A DNA stretch of 64,000 nucleotides, from positions 126,001 to 190,000 of the IMG/VR virus record IMGVR_UViG_3300040801_004532, one strand, 5' to 3'. The notes beneath the pieces are model-generated. The model saw only the letters and a program-made list of their open reading frames with translations. It did no database searches and had not been told where the DNA came from. How positions within the stretch are numbered: the first letter of the stretch is position 1; each line of letters begins with the position of its first letter. The translations under genes were made by a program, and so were the position numbers. Below, piece by piece: positions 16,740 through 25,351 of this stretch. This DNA is from a virus.

Positions 16740-17630
16740 ATGGTAATAAAAGATAAGTTTAGATTGGTAACCAATGCCCCCAATATCCTCAACCTTTCGT
16801 CGTCAATAATCAATGCAAATTCAATAGAAGAAAATAATCCAAGACATGTTTTTGCAGTTTTGGAATTGAAAAAGAAAAGTATAAACCATTTTACAAGCAA
16901 AAAGATTTTTAATTTAATCGGGGATGTAAATCGACGAGACTCAATTCAGGTTGTAAGATTGGATGAGTATCCATTACATGTTTCATATAACAGACCAACA
17001 AAGGGACTTCTTATCAATTTAAAACTGTTTGATATTGATGAAGTATCAAATATGAACCCAAACGATTTATATGCTTCATTAACATATGCTTATGCTTTTT
17101 CTCTTTTGGTTAACAAAAAATTCAAGATATCTGAAGCATATGCAAAACCAATAATCGACTATATGCTTTCATTTTATATTCAGGTTTTTGGAAAGGAATA
17201 TGGTCTTGTTGGGATATATGCATCTGGTATACCAAAATTAAAATTCTTGATTGCTTGTTATATACTTTCGTCATATTTTGGTTACCCAACAAACAAGAAT
17301 TTATTTAATAAGGTCTCGTCCTTAGCACCATATTCATATTCGGAAGAATATGGAGATCTGTTAAGATATGATTTTAGCAAGGTCGAAGATTTTATAAAAG
17401 CATTATCAGAATTGAAGGTAATGCCTGGATTGTCAGTTACAAAATTTACTTCAAAACTGTACAGATTTTTTGGAATAAATATACTTCCTGCGATTGAGGA
17501 TTGTTCTAGATTTTTCTGTACAATTTTAACATCAAGCATATCTGGAAATAGTATGGTACCAAAATTCTTATTTAAATATAATGAAAGCAAATATCATACC
17601 CTAATTGATATTACCCGGAGGATGTTTTAA
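16740..17630 (+). CDS. Unidentified tail-region protein, 296 aa
   Basis: No signal peptide. Aromatic-rich helical core (DLYASLTYAYAFSLLVNKKF, IIDYMLSFYIQVFGKEYGLVG). It resembles in style the 479-aa product at 27564 (same Tyr/Phe/Ser-rich helical composition), but I could not align them convincingly. The gene lies in the baseplate block and overlaps the protease gene by 1 bp. ATG follows GAGGAATCATA. Confidence 0.5.
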   Translation: MVIKDKFRLVTNAPNILNLSSSIINANSIEENNPRHVFAVLELKKKSINHFTSKKIFNLIGDVNRRDSIQVVRLDEYPLHVSYNRPTKGLLINLKLFDIDEVSNMNPNDLYASLTYAYAFSLLVNKKFKISEAYAKPIIDYMLSFYIQVFGKEYGLVGIYASGIPKLKFLIACYILSSYFGYPTNKNLFNKVSSLAPYSYSEEYGDLLRYDFSKVEDFIKALSELKVMPGLSVTKFTSKLYRFFGINILPAIEDCSRFFCTILTSSISGNSMVPKFLFKYNESKYHTLIDITRRMF

Positions 17631-18442
17631 TGGGTTATGATCTAGACAAATATCTTGATGAAATTCAAGGTGATGTTGTTGTTCAAGAATTTGAACCCAT
17701 TACGACAGGACTTGCTATTTCGACAATTGCCGCAATTGGAAGTATGGTCTCTATCCTTATAACTGTTGCATCTATTAGAAATTCTGTTAAGGTTGATAAA
17801 AAATGGAGCAAAAGACTAAATGAAATTTTAGAGACAAATGATTGGAAGGTTCATTTGATTCCAGATGATTCTTCAAATGCTTTTTCAGTTGGCGGAAAAC
17901 ATGTTTTTTTGACAAGCGGTTTAATAAAATTTCTTAAACAGCGAGAGATTGAGGCCGTAATGCTTCATGAGGTTTATCATAGTGAAGCAAAACATTTACA
18001 AAAATCTATTGCATATAAATTTCCATTTATCTTTATGTTATTCTATTTGGCTGTAACTACAAGCATTGCTGCAGCAACTCCCATATTGGGAATTTTGATT
18101 TATGTTATGTTGAAGGGAGTTCCAGATGCAGCATATGCAATTATTGCTGGCAAGAGACACGAAAAGAAAGCTGACGAATATGCTGTTAAATATGGGTATG
18201 GAAATGAATTAGAATCATCATTAAGAAAAATTGAGGATGCACAAAAGAGAGCCAGTAGAGGAAGACCTTGTGGAATAATCTGTAAGGCAAATAATAAACT
18301 TGAAGAAATATTCGATGAGCATCCCTCAACAGCAAAACGTATTGAAAATATTCTTAGAAAGAAGAGAGAACTTGAACAGGCAATTAAATCAAAAAGTTTT
18401 AAGAAAATCAAAGCCTTCGTCATGGGAGAACTTAAAAAATAA
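17630..18442 (+). CDS. M48-family membrane metalloprotease (HtpX-like) with YLxxL-type leader
   Basis: 270 aa. AVMLHEVYHSEAKHL (about 110-124) has the HExxH zinc site. KRHEKKADEYAVKYG downstream supplies the third ligand Glu. Hydrophobic spans at about 24-46 and 129-160 give membrane anchoring, as in HtpX. The fold order (strand, HExxH, hydrophobic pair, ExxxD) fits M48. The N-terminus MGYDLDKYLDEIQGD resembles the shared leader. A membrane protease inside a baseplate cluster is unusual; it may mature virion proteins or act on host envelope proteins at entry. Confidence 0.75.
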   Translation: MGYDLDKYLDEIQGDVVVQEFEPITTGLAISTIAAIGSMVSILITVASIRNSVKVDKKWSKRLNEILETNDWKVHLIPDDSSNAFSVGGKHVFLTSGLIKFLKQREIEAVMLHEVYHSEAKHLQKSIAYKFPFIFMLFYLAVTTSIAAATPILGILIYVMLKGVPDAAYAIIAGKRHEKKADEYAVKYGYGNELESSLRKIEDAQKRASRGRPCGIICKANNKLEEIFDEHPSTAKRIENILRKKRELEQAIKSKSFKKIKAFVMGELKK

Positions 18443-19459
18443 ATGGATAAGGGTGTAACTCAACGACTTTTTGGAAACTATAGAGCGAAAGTCGTATCGA
18501 ATCGAGACAATGAAAAATATGGTAGGGTTCTTGTTTGGATACCCGACCTAATGCCAGAAGTATCTGATACGCAAGGTATTTGGGCACGCCCTGCAAATAA
18601 TCCAATTGGCGGACGAAATAAGCAAAGTGGTTCAGATGAAAATTATTATATGGGAACATCATATATTCCAAGAAAAGGAAGTTGGGTTTGGATATTCTTT
18701 GAGGCGGGAAATATAAACAGACCATATTATTTTGGAGCATTGGATTTACAAAATGCAAAGGTGCTTCCAGAAAATCAACTTGGGAGCAACTATCAAGACA
18801 AATGGACAATTTTTAAAAGTCACGAAGGACGAACAATTGTTATCTCTGATGATCCTGATGATGCAAGAACAGAAATAACTGGAAAGAAAAGAGAACTAAA
18901 AGAACCACCTTCTGGAGATACAGATTCAGTTTATAAGATTGATGATAACCAGACAACAATTCTTCTTGATGAAAGAAATGGGAAACAGAAATTATTAATT
19001 AGGACATATCAAGGAGATTATCTCAACATTGATATTGATGATCGAAAATTATACGCTGAGTTTGAAAGTGATATTGAGATCAAAACAAATGGTTCATTTA
19101 AATTAACGGCTAAAGATGATATTGACATTAAATCAAATAGTGCTGTTAAACTAACAGCTCAGGATAATATTGACATCAAATCAAAAACTGGAGATATTTT
19201 TATTCAAGCTGAAGCTAGTGAAATCAATCTAAAAGGTGCCGCAGATATTAAAATTACAGCAGGCGGAAATTTGGATTCAAGTGCAGGCGGGAATTATACA
19301 TATTCTGGTGGTGGCAATGTTAGTGGTCAAGCAGGAGGAACAATGGCACATGATGGTTCACAATTGCTTGAGCAACAAGGATCATCAACTCCAGCTCAAC
19401 AAGCATCAAATGCAACTGATGCAACTGATGCAAACCCGAAAGGAGAACGTGATTCCTAA
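18443..19459 (+). CDS. Baseplate hub/spike protein, gp5/VgrG-like
   Basis: 338 aa. N-terminal OB-fold region: YRAKVVSNRDNEKYGRVLVWIPDLMP ... WARPAN ... YIPRKGSWVWIFFEAGNINRPYYFGA, typical of gp5/VgrG type VI domains. From about 200 to 290 there are short repeats (DIDIKSNSAVKLTAQDNIDIKSK; DIKITAGGNLDSSAGG) that form the triple beta-helix of the spike. Unlike T4 gp5 there is no lysozyme domain. A Gln/Ala/Thr-rich tail follows. PAAR and amidase genes downstream complete the puncturing device. Confidence 0.85.
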   Translation: MDKGVTQRLFGNYRAKVVSNRDNEKYGRVLVWIPDLMPEVSDTQGIWARPANNPIGGRNKQSGSDENYYMGTSYIPRKGSWVWIFFEAGNINRPYYFGALDLQNAKVLPENQLGSNYQDKWTIFKSHEGRTIVISDDPDDARTEITGKKRELKEPPSGDTDSVYKIDDNQTTILLDERNGKQKLLIRTYQGDYLNIDIDDRKLYAEFESDIEIKTNGSFKLTAKDDIDIKSNSAVKLTAQDNIDIKSKTGDIFIQAEASEINLKGAADIKITAGGNLDSSAGGNYTYSGGGNVSGQAGGTMAHDGSQLLEQQGSSTPAQQASNATDATDANPKGERDS

Positions 19460-20226
19460 TGGCACTGACACCAACTCAAACATCATTATGTAATAGTCTT
19501 TCACAACAATATGATACTCTTGTGGCTCCAGTGAAACTTTCAAAAAGTACCATAAGATCAAAAGTTAGAAATTTAGAATCATCTTTAAGAACTACTTCGT
19601 TTTCTCCTTTGAGTCAAGTTGAAAGTGCAGTAGATGATCTATTAACAGATACTCAGGCATCATTGCCTGGAGATACAGATGCTGATATGGAGGAGTTGAA
19701 AAATTTTATTGACGCATGTGATTTCTTTGGTACAGCATCTCCTGTATCTGCAGTTTTAGGAGCTGCAACTGGAGCATATGATGCTATTGATAATCTAGTA
19801 GATAATACATCACTTACCACACCAGAATTTGGTCTAGGAAGTATTGCTGATGAAATAAATAAACTTTTATCTGGAAGTGGTTTTCCAGGAGGTAGCAATC
19901 TCTCTGATCAATTGAAAAAAGCTGATAATCTATTGAATTGTCTATCAAGTCTTTGTCCCGGTTATAGCAGTCGTGTTAGTCAAATAGCTGCTGACCTTAC
20001 CGGACTTTATACTGATCTTAATATAGTTGATAATCCATTAGATCCAAATTATGGAAATCTTGATTATGATGCAATTTATTCAAACGCTGGAATTTCATCT
20101 GCCGATCAAGAGAAAGTCAATGTCGCAATAAATGGGATTGCCAATGCAAAATCTGCAGCAAAAACAGCAATTAGTAATGCTGCAGAAAAGGTTAAGGCAA
20201 CATTGAAGATTGGAGGATTATTCTAA
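19459..20226 (+). CDS. Tail/baseplate-associated protein, 255 aa
   Basis: Overlaps the hub gene by 1 bp (TAATGG) and is 0 bp from the next gene. Ala/Ser/Asp-rich and helical, with GSGFPGGSNLSDQLKKADNLLNCLSSLCPGYSSR in the middle. Probably a structural component assembled with the spike because it sits between hub and PAAR. No family recognised. Confidence 0.5.
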   Translation: MALTPTQTSLCNSLSQQYDTLVAPVKLSKSTIRSKVRNLESSLRTTSFSPLSQVESAVDDLLTDTQASLPGDTDADMEELKNFIDACDFFGTASPVSAVLGAATGAYDAIDNLVDNTSLTTPEFGLGSIADEINKLLSGSGFPGGSNLSDQLKKADNLLNCLSSLCPGYSSRVSQIAADLTGLYTDLNIVDNPLDPNYGNLDYDAIYSNAGISSADQEKVNVAINGIANAKSAAKTAISNAAEKVKATLKIGGLF

Positions 20227-20775
20227 ATGGCAGCGGCTGATAAACTACGAGAAATGATTAATGTTGCTCCAGATCAAGTTGAAAATCTAGATGGGAGCAT
20301 TGATCAAATAAACAATTTAATTGAGGACTTCAACGAAGAAATTGATGCAATTACAAACGCGTTATGTACTCCAGCTAAAAATGAACTAACAGACTACTTG
20401 AATAACACCAAGTTATCAGAGATTGAAGGACTATATGGGGATCCATTTAATACTCCCTTTACAGTTGATTATGGACCGAATTATGGCACTATCGCTTATT
20501 CAACTGGTGGGATTGATGATTTTAAAATAGCTGATTCAAGTGGTAATACAATGTACTCTTACGAAGGAGTGAATTGGGATGGAGATACTACAATAACCAA
20601 ATTAGTTGAGGATTATGCTTTTGGTAATGACTATTTAACAAGACCATTAACAACTGGTGCTAGTTATGGCATAATACCAAATCGTGATAATCTAAGTACT
20701 GCTAAAGCACTATTAACTGCGAACAAAACTAAAATTGATGAGTCAATAGATGTATTTGAGGACTATGCCAGTTAA
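20227..20775 (+). CDS. Tail/baseplate-associated protein, 182 aa
   Basis: Helical N-terminus (DKLREMINVAPDQVENLDGSIDQINNLIEDFNEEIDAIT), then a strand- and Gly/Tyr-rich region with repeated YG motifs (DYGPNYGTIAYSTGG). Located between the hub/spike gene and PAAR, so probably structural. The order helical then beta is like small baseplate or fibre-type proteins. Unknown family. Confidence 0.5.
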   Translation: MAAADKLREMINVAPDQVENLDGSIDQINNLIEDFNEEIDAITNALCTPAKNELTDYLNNTKLSEIEGLYGDPFNTPFTVDYGPNYGTIAYSTGGIDDFKIADSSGNTMYSYEGVNWDGDTTITKLVEDYAFGNDYLTRPLTTGASYGIIPNRDNLSTAKALLTANKTKIDESIDVFEDYAS

Positions 20776-20784
20776 GGAGACATT

Positions 20785-21087
20785 ATGCCATCTGTAGCAA
20801 GAATTGGAGATTTGTGGACTGGTATTTGTTGTTGTCACCCACCCATTCCATGTATTGGTATGTCAGGAACAATTATTACAGGAAGTGGTAACGCAAAATC
20901 TGGAGGTCCATCTGTGGCAAGACTGACTGATATTGTAATTGGGTATTGTGGTCATACTGGCGTAATTGTAACAGCCAGTGGTGTAAACTTAACAAATGCC
21001 TTAGGAAAAGCTAGAGTCGGAGATCAGGTAACAGGTTGTACAATTGGAACAATTGTAACAGGTAACCCAACTCATATAACAGGCTAA
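20785..21087 (+). CDS. PAAR-domain spike tip protein
   Basis: 100 aa. MPSVARIGDLWTGICCCHPPIPCIGMSGTIITGSGNAKSGGPSVARLTDIVIGYCGHTGVIVTASG: the PAAR pattern (RxGD ... H...G ... G...V.. G) repeats to form a zinc-binding cone that caps the spike. Cys and His residues (CCCH, CGH) provide metal ligands. About the usual size (95-105 aa). GGAGACATT lies upstream of the ATG. Confidence 0.88.
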   Translation: MPSVARIGDLWTGICCCHPPIPCIGMSGTIITGSGNAKSGGPSVARLTDIVIGYCGHTGVIVTASGVNLTNALGKARVGDQVTGCTIGTIVTGNPTHITG

Positions 21088-21100
21088 GAGGAAGTTTAGA

Positions 21101-21613
21101 ATGAAAATTCAATTAAGGCCATCTTTATTAAAAGTTAGAAGACAAAGTATAAAATGGATTGTTATCCATCATACAGTTGAGATCTATCCGCAACCAGCAG
21201 CTCGGATTGATAACTCACAATATCAATTGCCTGAGTTGTTTAAAGGTGTCCTTGAAGATAAAACTGGAGATATTAATTATCACTATGTCCTTGAAAAGAT
21301 TAAAGAAGATTATGTTCCTATTGTTACAAGACCCTTCGTATACTTGTGTGATTGGCCCGATATTGATGTTAATATTAATAACCGTGCTATCCATGTTGCT
21401 CTATTAGGAAGCTATGATTTCAAGGTACCCGAGAAAAGACTCTATGAGGTACTTGCATACCGCCTTCTAAATCCCTTCATGAAAATGTTTCATCTCAACC
21501 CAAAAAGAATAAAGTTTCACCGGGATGTTTCTAGTGAAGATATAACATGCCCCGGAGACTTTATGGAAATGGCAAGAGTTGAAGCCCTCGTCCGTAGATT
21601 TGTTATCAAATAA
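21101..21613 (+). CDS. N-acetylmuramoyl-L-alanine amidase (Amidase_2 type)
   Basis: 170 aa. IKWIVIHHTVEIYP (about 18-31) gives the first zinc His. DINYHYVLEK supplies the core, IHVALLGSYD and KRIKFHRDVSSEDITCPGDFM give the second His, DxxxxxCPG and the catalytic residues. Cleaves the bond between N-acetylmuramic acid and L-alanine in peptidoglycan. Sitting after the PAAR gene, it could be the tail-associated or lytic lysin. No signal peptide. GAGGAAGTTTAGA precedes the ATG. Confidence 0.82.
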   Translation: MKIQLRPSLLKVRRQSIKWIVIHHTVEIYPQPAARIDNSQYQLPELFKGVLEDKTGDINYHYVLEKIKEDYVPIVTRPFVYLCDWPDIDVNINNRAIHVALLGSYDFKVPEKRLYEVLAYRLLNPFMKMFHLNPKRIKFHRDVSSEDITCPGDFMEMARVEALVRRFVIK

Positions 21614-21635
21614 TTTCTTTATTTATTCACCTCTT

Positions 21636-21651
21636 ATCTATATATATAAAT
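21636..21651 (+). promoter_or_regulatory. Late-promoter-like element, 16-mer shared with RNA array
   Basis: ATCTATATATATAAAT is followed by TAGTGATAGG, 58 bp before the ATG of the first island gene. The identical 16-mer, with GATAGG downstream, is at 37773-37788 before the structured-RNA array. TATAAAT resembles the T4 late -10 (TATAAATA). No recognition factor is seen here, so it is a candidate only. Confidence 0.5.
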
Positions 21652-21708
21652 TAGTGATAGGCAGGGTTGGTTCGATTTTTTAGTTACCCATCAAAAGAGA
21701 GGTGATCA

Positions 21709-22263
21709 ATGTATCAAAAGATCATCGCGATTGTGTTGGCGTTGTTCATCGTGGGCTGCGCAACACAAAAGTACAATGTTGTTGACCCCGCAGGTCGAAA
21801 ATTGCCAAATCCACATTATGTTTTGAATGGTATTGGCAATGACATCTCCGTGATGTTTTACTACATGGAGGTAAGCGAGGTCAGGGATATCGACGGAACC
21901 TCTCTCAAAACCCCATCCTTTATTCCTCTCCATGAAAAGAAAATTTTTACATGGGAAGAGGATCATTCGTTGTTTCTCGTTACAGAGGTTCATAACCCAA
22001 AAAAGGTTAAATACTCTGTATATGAGAAATGGCAAATCAAGTATTGGAGTTTTGATCTGAGGACGGATGGGTTTTATCATAAGATTGCTGAAAGCCAAGC
22101 CCAATTCCGTCGGTATCAAATTCGTCTTCCTTATGTGGAAGATGGAATCAGGGAAGTACGCCATCATCTAGAAATACGTGTTGGTGATGGAGAAATTCCG
22201 TCTATGATGATTGGCGACTTCGTCTATCAAGTCAAAAAGAAAGGGGGTGAACAAACTAATTAA
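21709..22263 (+). CDS. Predicted lipoprotein, 184 aa
   Basis: MYQKIIAIVLALFIVGCATQK is a lipoprotein signal with lipobox IVGC and cleavage before Cys17. The mature part is hydrophilic and strand-rich, ending with basic KKKGG. GAGAGGTGATCA precedes the ATG. Codon use is intermediate between phage and island genes. Could alter the host surface or block superinfection, as some prophage lipoproteins do; inference. Confidence 0.65.
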   Translation: MYQKIIAIVLALFIVGCATQKYNVVDPAGRKLPNPHYVLNGIGNDISVMFYYMEVSEVRDIDGTSLKTPSFIPLHEKKIFTWEEDHSLFLVTEVHNPKKVKYSVYEKWQIKYWSFDLRTDGFYHKIAESQAQFRRYQIRLPYVEDGIREVRHHLEIRVGDGEIPSMMIGDFVYQVKKKGGEQTN

Positions 22264-22282
22264 CATCGAGAGGAGAATGAGT

Positions 22283-22573
22283 ATGAAAAACATCATCATC
22301 GTTTTACTGGCCCTCATGGTGGGCATCGGCACCGCCGGATTCGCTTTTGCGGATGAAGTTCCCGCGACAAACGTGGATCCCGTATTGCTGCAGAATGTGC
22401 CCACGGATGTGGATGATGAAACAGTGGCAAGTCGGTTGATTCATGACCGTGTGCTCCCGGAAGAGGCAAAAATGAATCTGAATCCGGAACCAAGAGCACT
22501 GGATGCCCCGTCCACATCGAAGAGTTCAAGAATCGAAAAACCTGTACGACCAACCAAACCTGCCCCCTGGTAG
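22283..22573 (+). CDS. Small secreted protein, 96 aa
   Basis: Signal peptide MKNIIIVLLALMVGIGTAGFAFA, cleavage before DEVP, then a proline- and charge-rich tail (NPEPRALDAPSTSKSSRIEKP). ATG 22283 is chosen because AGGAGAATGAGT precedes it; ATG 22277 would lie too close to AGGAG. Overall small, disordered-looking mature form. Role unknown. Confidence 0.6.
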   Translation: MKNIIIVLLALMVGIGTAGFAFADEVPATNVDPVLLQNVPTDVDDETVASRLIHDRVLPEEAKMNLNPEPRALDAPSTSKSSRIEKPVRPTKPAPW

Positions 22574-22584
22574 TACACAATTGA

Positions 22585-22602
22585 TTGTTTAGCGCTAAAC
22601 AA
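22585..22602. promoter_or_regulatory. Perfect 18-bp palindrome, candidate operator
   Basis: TTGTTTAGCGCTAAACAA is its own reverse complement, located 37 bp before the start of the glycine-rich secreted protein gene at 22640. The size and symmetry suit a dimeric regulator such as a TetR- or LacI-type repressor. No regulator gene is visible in the island. Confidence 0.4.
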
Positions 22603-22639
22603 CCAAAACAACAACTTACCAAAACACAAGGAGTTTTCA

Positions 22640-23764
22640 ATGAAGAAAATGTGGAAAGTATTTGCGGTATTTGCGGCAGTCGCCCTGATCAGCACCCCGA
22701 TGGCGTTTGCCGAACCGCCTCACTGGAGCGGCATCATCGGTGGAAATCCCGGAAACTTTGGGGGAAATCCCAACAATGGAAATGCCTTCTGGAAGGGCGG
22801 TCAGGATGAAGGTCCAGGAAATGGCCCCAGCGGTCAGACCGTGGCCTTCGGTGCCCTGGATGTGAAGTCCAAAGCCAAGGCGAAAGCCTTTGATGGTGAC
22901 CTGGAAGTGATCCCCAACGGCGCGGCCTTCGGGATCAGCGGAGCCAAGAGCAAGGCCGGCGCGGATGCCGATGGTTTCGTGCTCAATGGCGAAATCGAAG
23001 GTGAGGTCAATACGACCGCCGGCGCCCTGACCAACACCACGGCCTATACCTGGTTTCCGGGAGCGGGCGACCTCTCCATCGGAGTCGGAAGCTATACCCT
23101 GAATCAGACCTTTCTGGGTGCGGATGCCAAAATCAAGGCAGATCCGGATTTCGGTCTGGCCTTCACCGATGCCGATATGTATGGCAAGACCAGCCAGTTC
23201 TCCCTGAACGCCTCCGGGTTGGGCGAATCCCCGTTCTTCTTCCGTACCGATGGTTTTACCGGTGGTATTGCCACCCAGAATTCCAAGGGCGGATTCCATG
23301 GCGATGCCCATGCGGTAGATTTTATGATGGGAAAATCCGGCGCCGGAATGGGTGCTGAAATCGACATGCTCGGTCAGACCTGGTCCGAATCATATCGCTA
23401 CGTGGACTGGAACAACGGGGCCAGAACTGAAGGAATGGGCACCGTGGTCGGAGCCACCACCGATGTCGAAACCAATGGTTACGACTACGACTGGGATAAG
23501 GGCATTTTCAATTGCACAGACGCCGATGTTCATGGCGGTTTCAATGCCAGCGGCAACGTCGGAGCGATCACCGTCCAGGATACCCGGGGCGGCAAGGGAG
23601 TGGCCACAGCGACCGGGTTGTATGAAGGCGCGGGCCGTCTCGACGACGACTACAGTGGTTCGGCAATCGGCGGCACCTACACCAATATCACCACGGTTGA
23701 TGGCATGAAAGGTTCCGTGGTGAACTCCGGTGCCAACATGACGGTCCATAGTCAGATCGACTAA
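22640..23764 (+). CDS. Large secreted Gly/Ala/Asp-rich protein, 374 aa
   Basis: Signal MKKMWKVFAVFAAVALISTPMAFA, cleavage before EPPHW. The mature protein is extremely rich in Gly, Ala, Asp, Asn and Thr, with beta-type alternation (VKSKAKAKAFDGDLEVIPNG; GDLSIGVGSYTLN) and weak repeats of strands with NG/DG turns. This looks like a surface, filament or amyloid-like extracellular protein. AAGGAG lies upstream and a terminator follows at 23791. I cannot name the family; similarity to curli-like or adhesin strands is only an impression. Confidence 0.6.
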   Translation: MKKMWKVFAVFAAVALISTPMAFAEPPHWSGIIGGNPGNFGGNPNNGNAFWKGGQDEGPGNGPSGQTVAFGALDVKSKAKAKAFDGDLEVIPNGAAFGISGAKSKAGADADGFVLNGEIEGEVNTTAGALTNTTAYTWFPGAGDLSIGVGSYTLNQTFLGADAKIKADPDFGLAFTDADMYGKTSQFSLNASGLGESPFFFRTDGFTGGIATQNSKGGFHGDAHAVDFMMGKSGAGMGAEIDMLGQTWSESYRYVDWNNGARTEGMGTVVGATTDVETNGYDYDWDKGIFNCTDADVHGGFNASGNVGAITVQDTRGGKGVATATGLYEGAGRLDDDYSGSAIGGTYTNITTVDGMKGSVVNSGANMTVHSQID

Positions 23765-23790
23765 CCGGATCATTTTCAATTCGATTAACC

Positions 23791-23822
23791 CGGGGGCCTG
23801 ATCTTTAGGCCCCCATTTTTTC
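23791..23822 (+). terminator. Rho-independent terminator after secreted protein gene
   Basis: GGGGGCCT pairs with AGGCCCCC around a short GATCTTT loop, followed by ATTTTTT. It ends the transcript of the 22640 gene and separates it from the next secreted gene. Confidence 0.85.
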
Positions 23823-23855
23823 AAACCTCAAGATACACGAAGGGAGAAAGTACAA

Positions 23856-24314
23856 ATGAAGAAACTGTTTGCGGTATTGGCGCTCATTCTGTGCGTCGCT
23901 TTTGCCACACCCGCCATGGCTCAGGCCAATGACATCTGTTATGGCGGATGTTATGATGAAACCTACATGGATCAGCAAATGCTCGGACCTTTCAACCTGG
24001 TCGTCACCGGTGTCGAAATTGGCGGGATCGAAATGATCGACAACGACATCCGGGAATACTGCTGTGGATGCAAATACGACTACACCGAGTCCTTTACATG
24101 GGGCGGCCTTTCGGTGGATGTGATCATGCTTCAGGGTGCCGTCATGATGCAGGACATGCATACAACCAGCTGCTGCCCGGCCACCCAGATCCAGGGATAC
24201 GATGTGTCTCAGACCTTTACTTCCCCCGGCTTCACCGTTGAAATGAACGCGGAAGCCTTCCAGGTCCAGCACACCGGGTATTCTTACGGGTATGGAGATT
24301 TCGGCCCCCGGTAA
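23856..24314 (+). CDS. Secreted cysteine-containing protein, 152 aa
   Basis: Signal MKKLFAVLALILCVAFATPAMA, cleavage before QAND. Mature part has paired cysteines (CYGGCYD, YCCGCKYDY, TSCCP) that could form disulfides, with Gly/Met/Asp-rich strands between. AAGGGAGAAAGTACAA precedes the ATG. Size, signal and composition match its island neighbours. Family unknown. Confidence 0.6.
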   Translation: MKKLFAVLALILCVAFATPAMAQANDICYGGCYDETYMDQQMLGPFNLVVTGVEIGGIEMIDNDIREYCCGCKYDYTESFTWGGLSVDVIMLQGAVMMQDMHTTSCCPATQIQGYDVSQTFTSPGFTVEMNAEAFQVQHTGYSYGYGDFGPR

Positions 24315-24380
24315 CAACAATGTTACTAACATTTTGTATTTTGGTAACAGTTTGAACAACCTACACCAAGGAGAAATTCA

Positions 24381-25301
24381 ATGCGGAAACTTTTCGTGAT
24401 CGCAACAGCAGTAATGTTTCTTTTCGCAATCCCCATGATTGCCCTTGCGGATTCCAACCATGCAACGGCAACCTCGGGTTCCAGTGCCAACGGATACAAC
24501 AACGGCCAAAACCAAGGACAGGATCAGGGTCAAACCCAAATGCAGGGTGTGGGCCTGAACGATGTCGGGAACATCAAAGACTCATTCAACAGCCAAGGCA
24601 TGCGCGGATTCGCCATCCCCGGCGAGATCATGTACGGCCCCTTGCTCAACTACTACCAGCAGGGAACCGCCAGCGGCTCCTTTCAGCGAATCGAAAACCT
24701 CATTCTTTACAGCAACGTGTTCACCGAGGGATCCCTTGAAAGCATCCTTTCCGGGATCGATCATGTGAAAGCTGAAATGAAAGTCGCCGCCGATGTCGCC
24801 CCGGCCAAACCGGCCAAACAGGATGGCGCGACCCGTTTCATCATGGTCGTTGTCACCATGCCGGATCAGTCCGGAAATGTTGCCAAACTGGACAACGTGA
24901 AGTTCAAAGGCTTCGTCAACGCCTGGAGCAGGGACCAGTACACCGCAATGCCTGAAGTCATGGCGGCCGCCGCCCTGGAAGCCCTGAAAGCGGGCTGCAA
25001 TGTGATTCAGTTCACAGCACAGGGCGCCTCCCGAGACACCGTATCCAGTGGATGGGGTGTTGGGATTTCGGCCACTTCCGTGAGCGTTTCTGGTTCTCAG
25101 AGCAGTTCAACCACCGGTACCGCCGGCATCGGTTACTCCGCCGGTCAGGCCGGAATGCGGGACAAACCCTGGCTGCAAGCCTTCGGACTGGTCGCCCCCG
25201 AAATGGATTACCCGGGTGATCTGACCGCCGCTGCAATGCCAGCAGGCAAACCCCAAACCGGTAACCACACCAAGTACGGAAGCGCTCAGGCCAAGAAGTA
25301 A
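24381..25301 (+). CDS. Secreted protein with Gln/Asn-rich N-terminus, 306 aa
   Basis: Signal MRKLFVIATAVMFLFAIPMIALA, cleavage before DSNH. Then a low-complexity Gln/Asn/Gly segment (NGYNNGQNQGQDQGQTQMQG), a globular middle with VAPAKPAKQDGATRFIMVVVTMP, and a Ser/Gly/Thr-rich stretch (SVSVSGSQSSSTTGTAG). Cell-surface or extracellular-type. AAGGAG upstream. This is the last protein gene of the island and precedes the structured RNA. Confidence 0.6.
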   Translation: MRKLFVIATAVMFLFAIPMIALADSNHATATSGSSANGYNNGQNQGQDQGQTQMQGVGLNDVGNIKDSFNSQGMRGFAIPGEIMYGPLLNYYQQGTASGSFQRIENLILYSNVFTEGSLESILSGIDHVKAEMKVAADVAPAKPAKQDGATRFIMVVVTMPDQSGNVAKLDNVKFKGFVNAWSRDQYTAMPEVMAAAALEALKAGCNVIQFTAQGASRDTVSSGWGVGISATSVSVSGSQSSSTTGTAGIGYSAGQAGMRDKPWLQAFGLVAPEMDYPGDLTAAAMPAGKPQTGNHTKYGSAQAKK

Positions 25302-25340
25302 TCAACCGGCCTGGTGTTCTTAGATGCCATTCCGGTATCC

Positions 25341-25350
25341 TAGAACAAAA
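25341..25350 (+). promoter_or_regulatory. TAGAACAAAA element immediately before structured RNA
   Basis: TAGAACAAAA is one of five copies in gaps of this window. Here it lies 1 base before the first helix of the structured RNA at 25352, so it could be the promoter or start-associated element of that RNA. Confidence 0.35.
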
Positions 25351-25351
25351 T

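Noticed and set aside
22637-23311. Long reverse-strand open frame within the Gly-rich secreted protein gene
   Set aside because: High GC and few stop codons on the reverse strand explain it; the + strand gene has a clear signal peptide, ribosome site and terminator.
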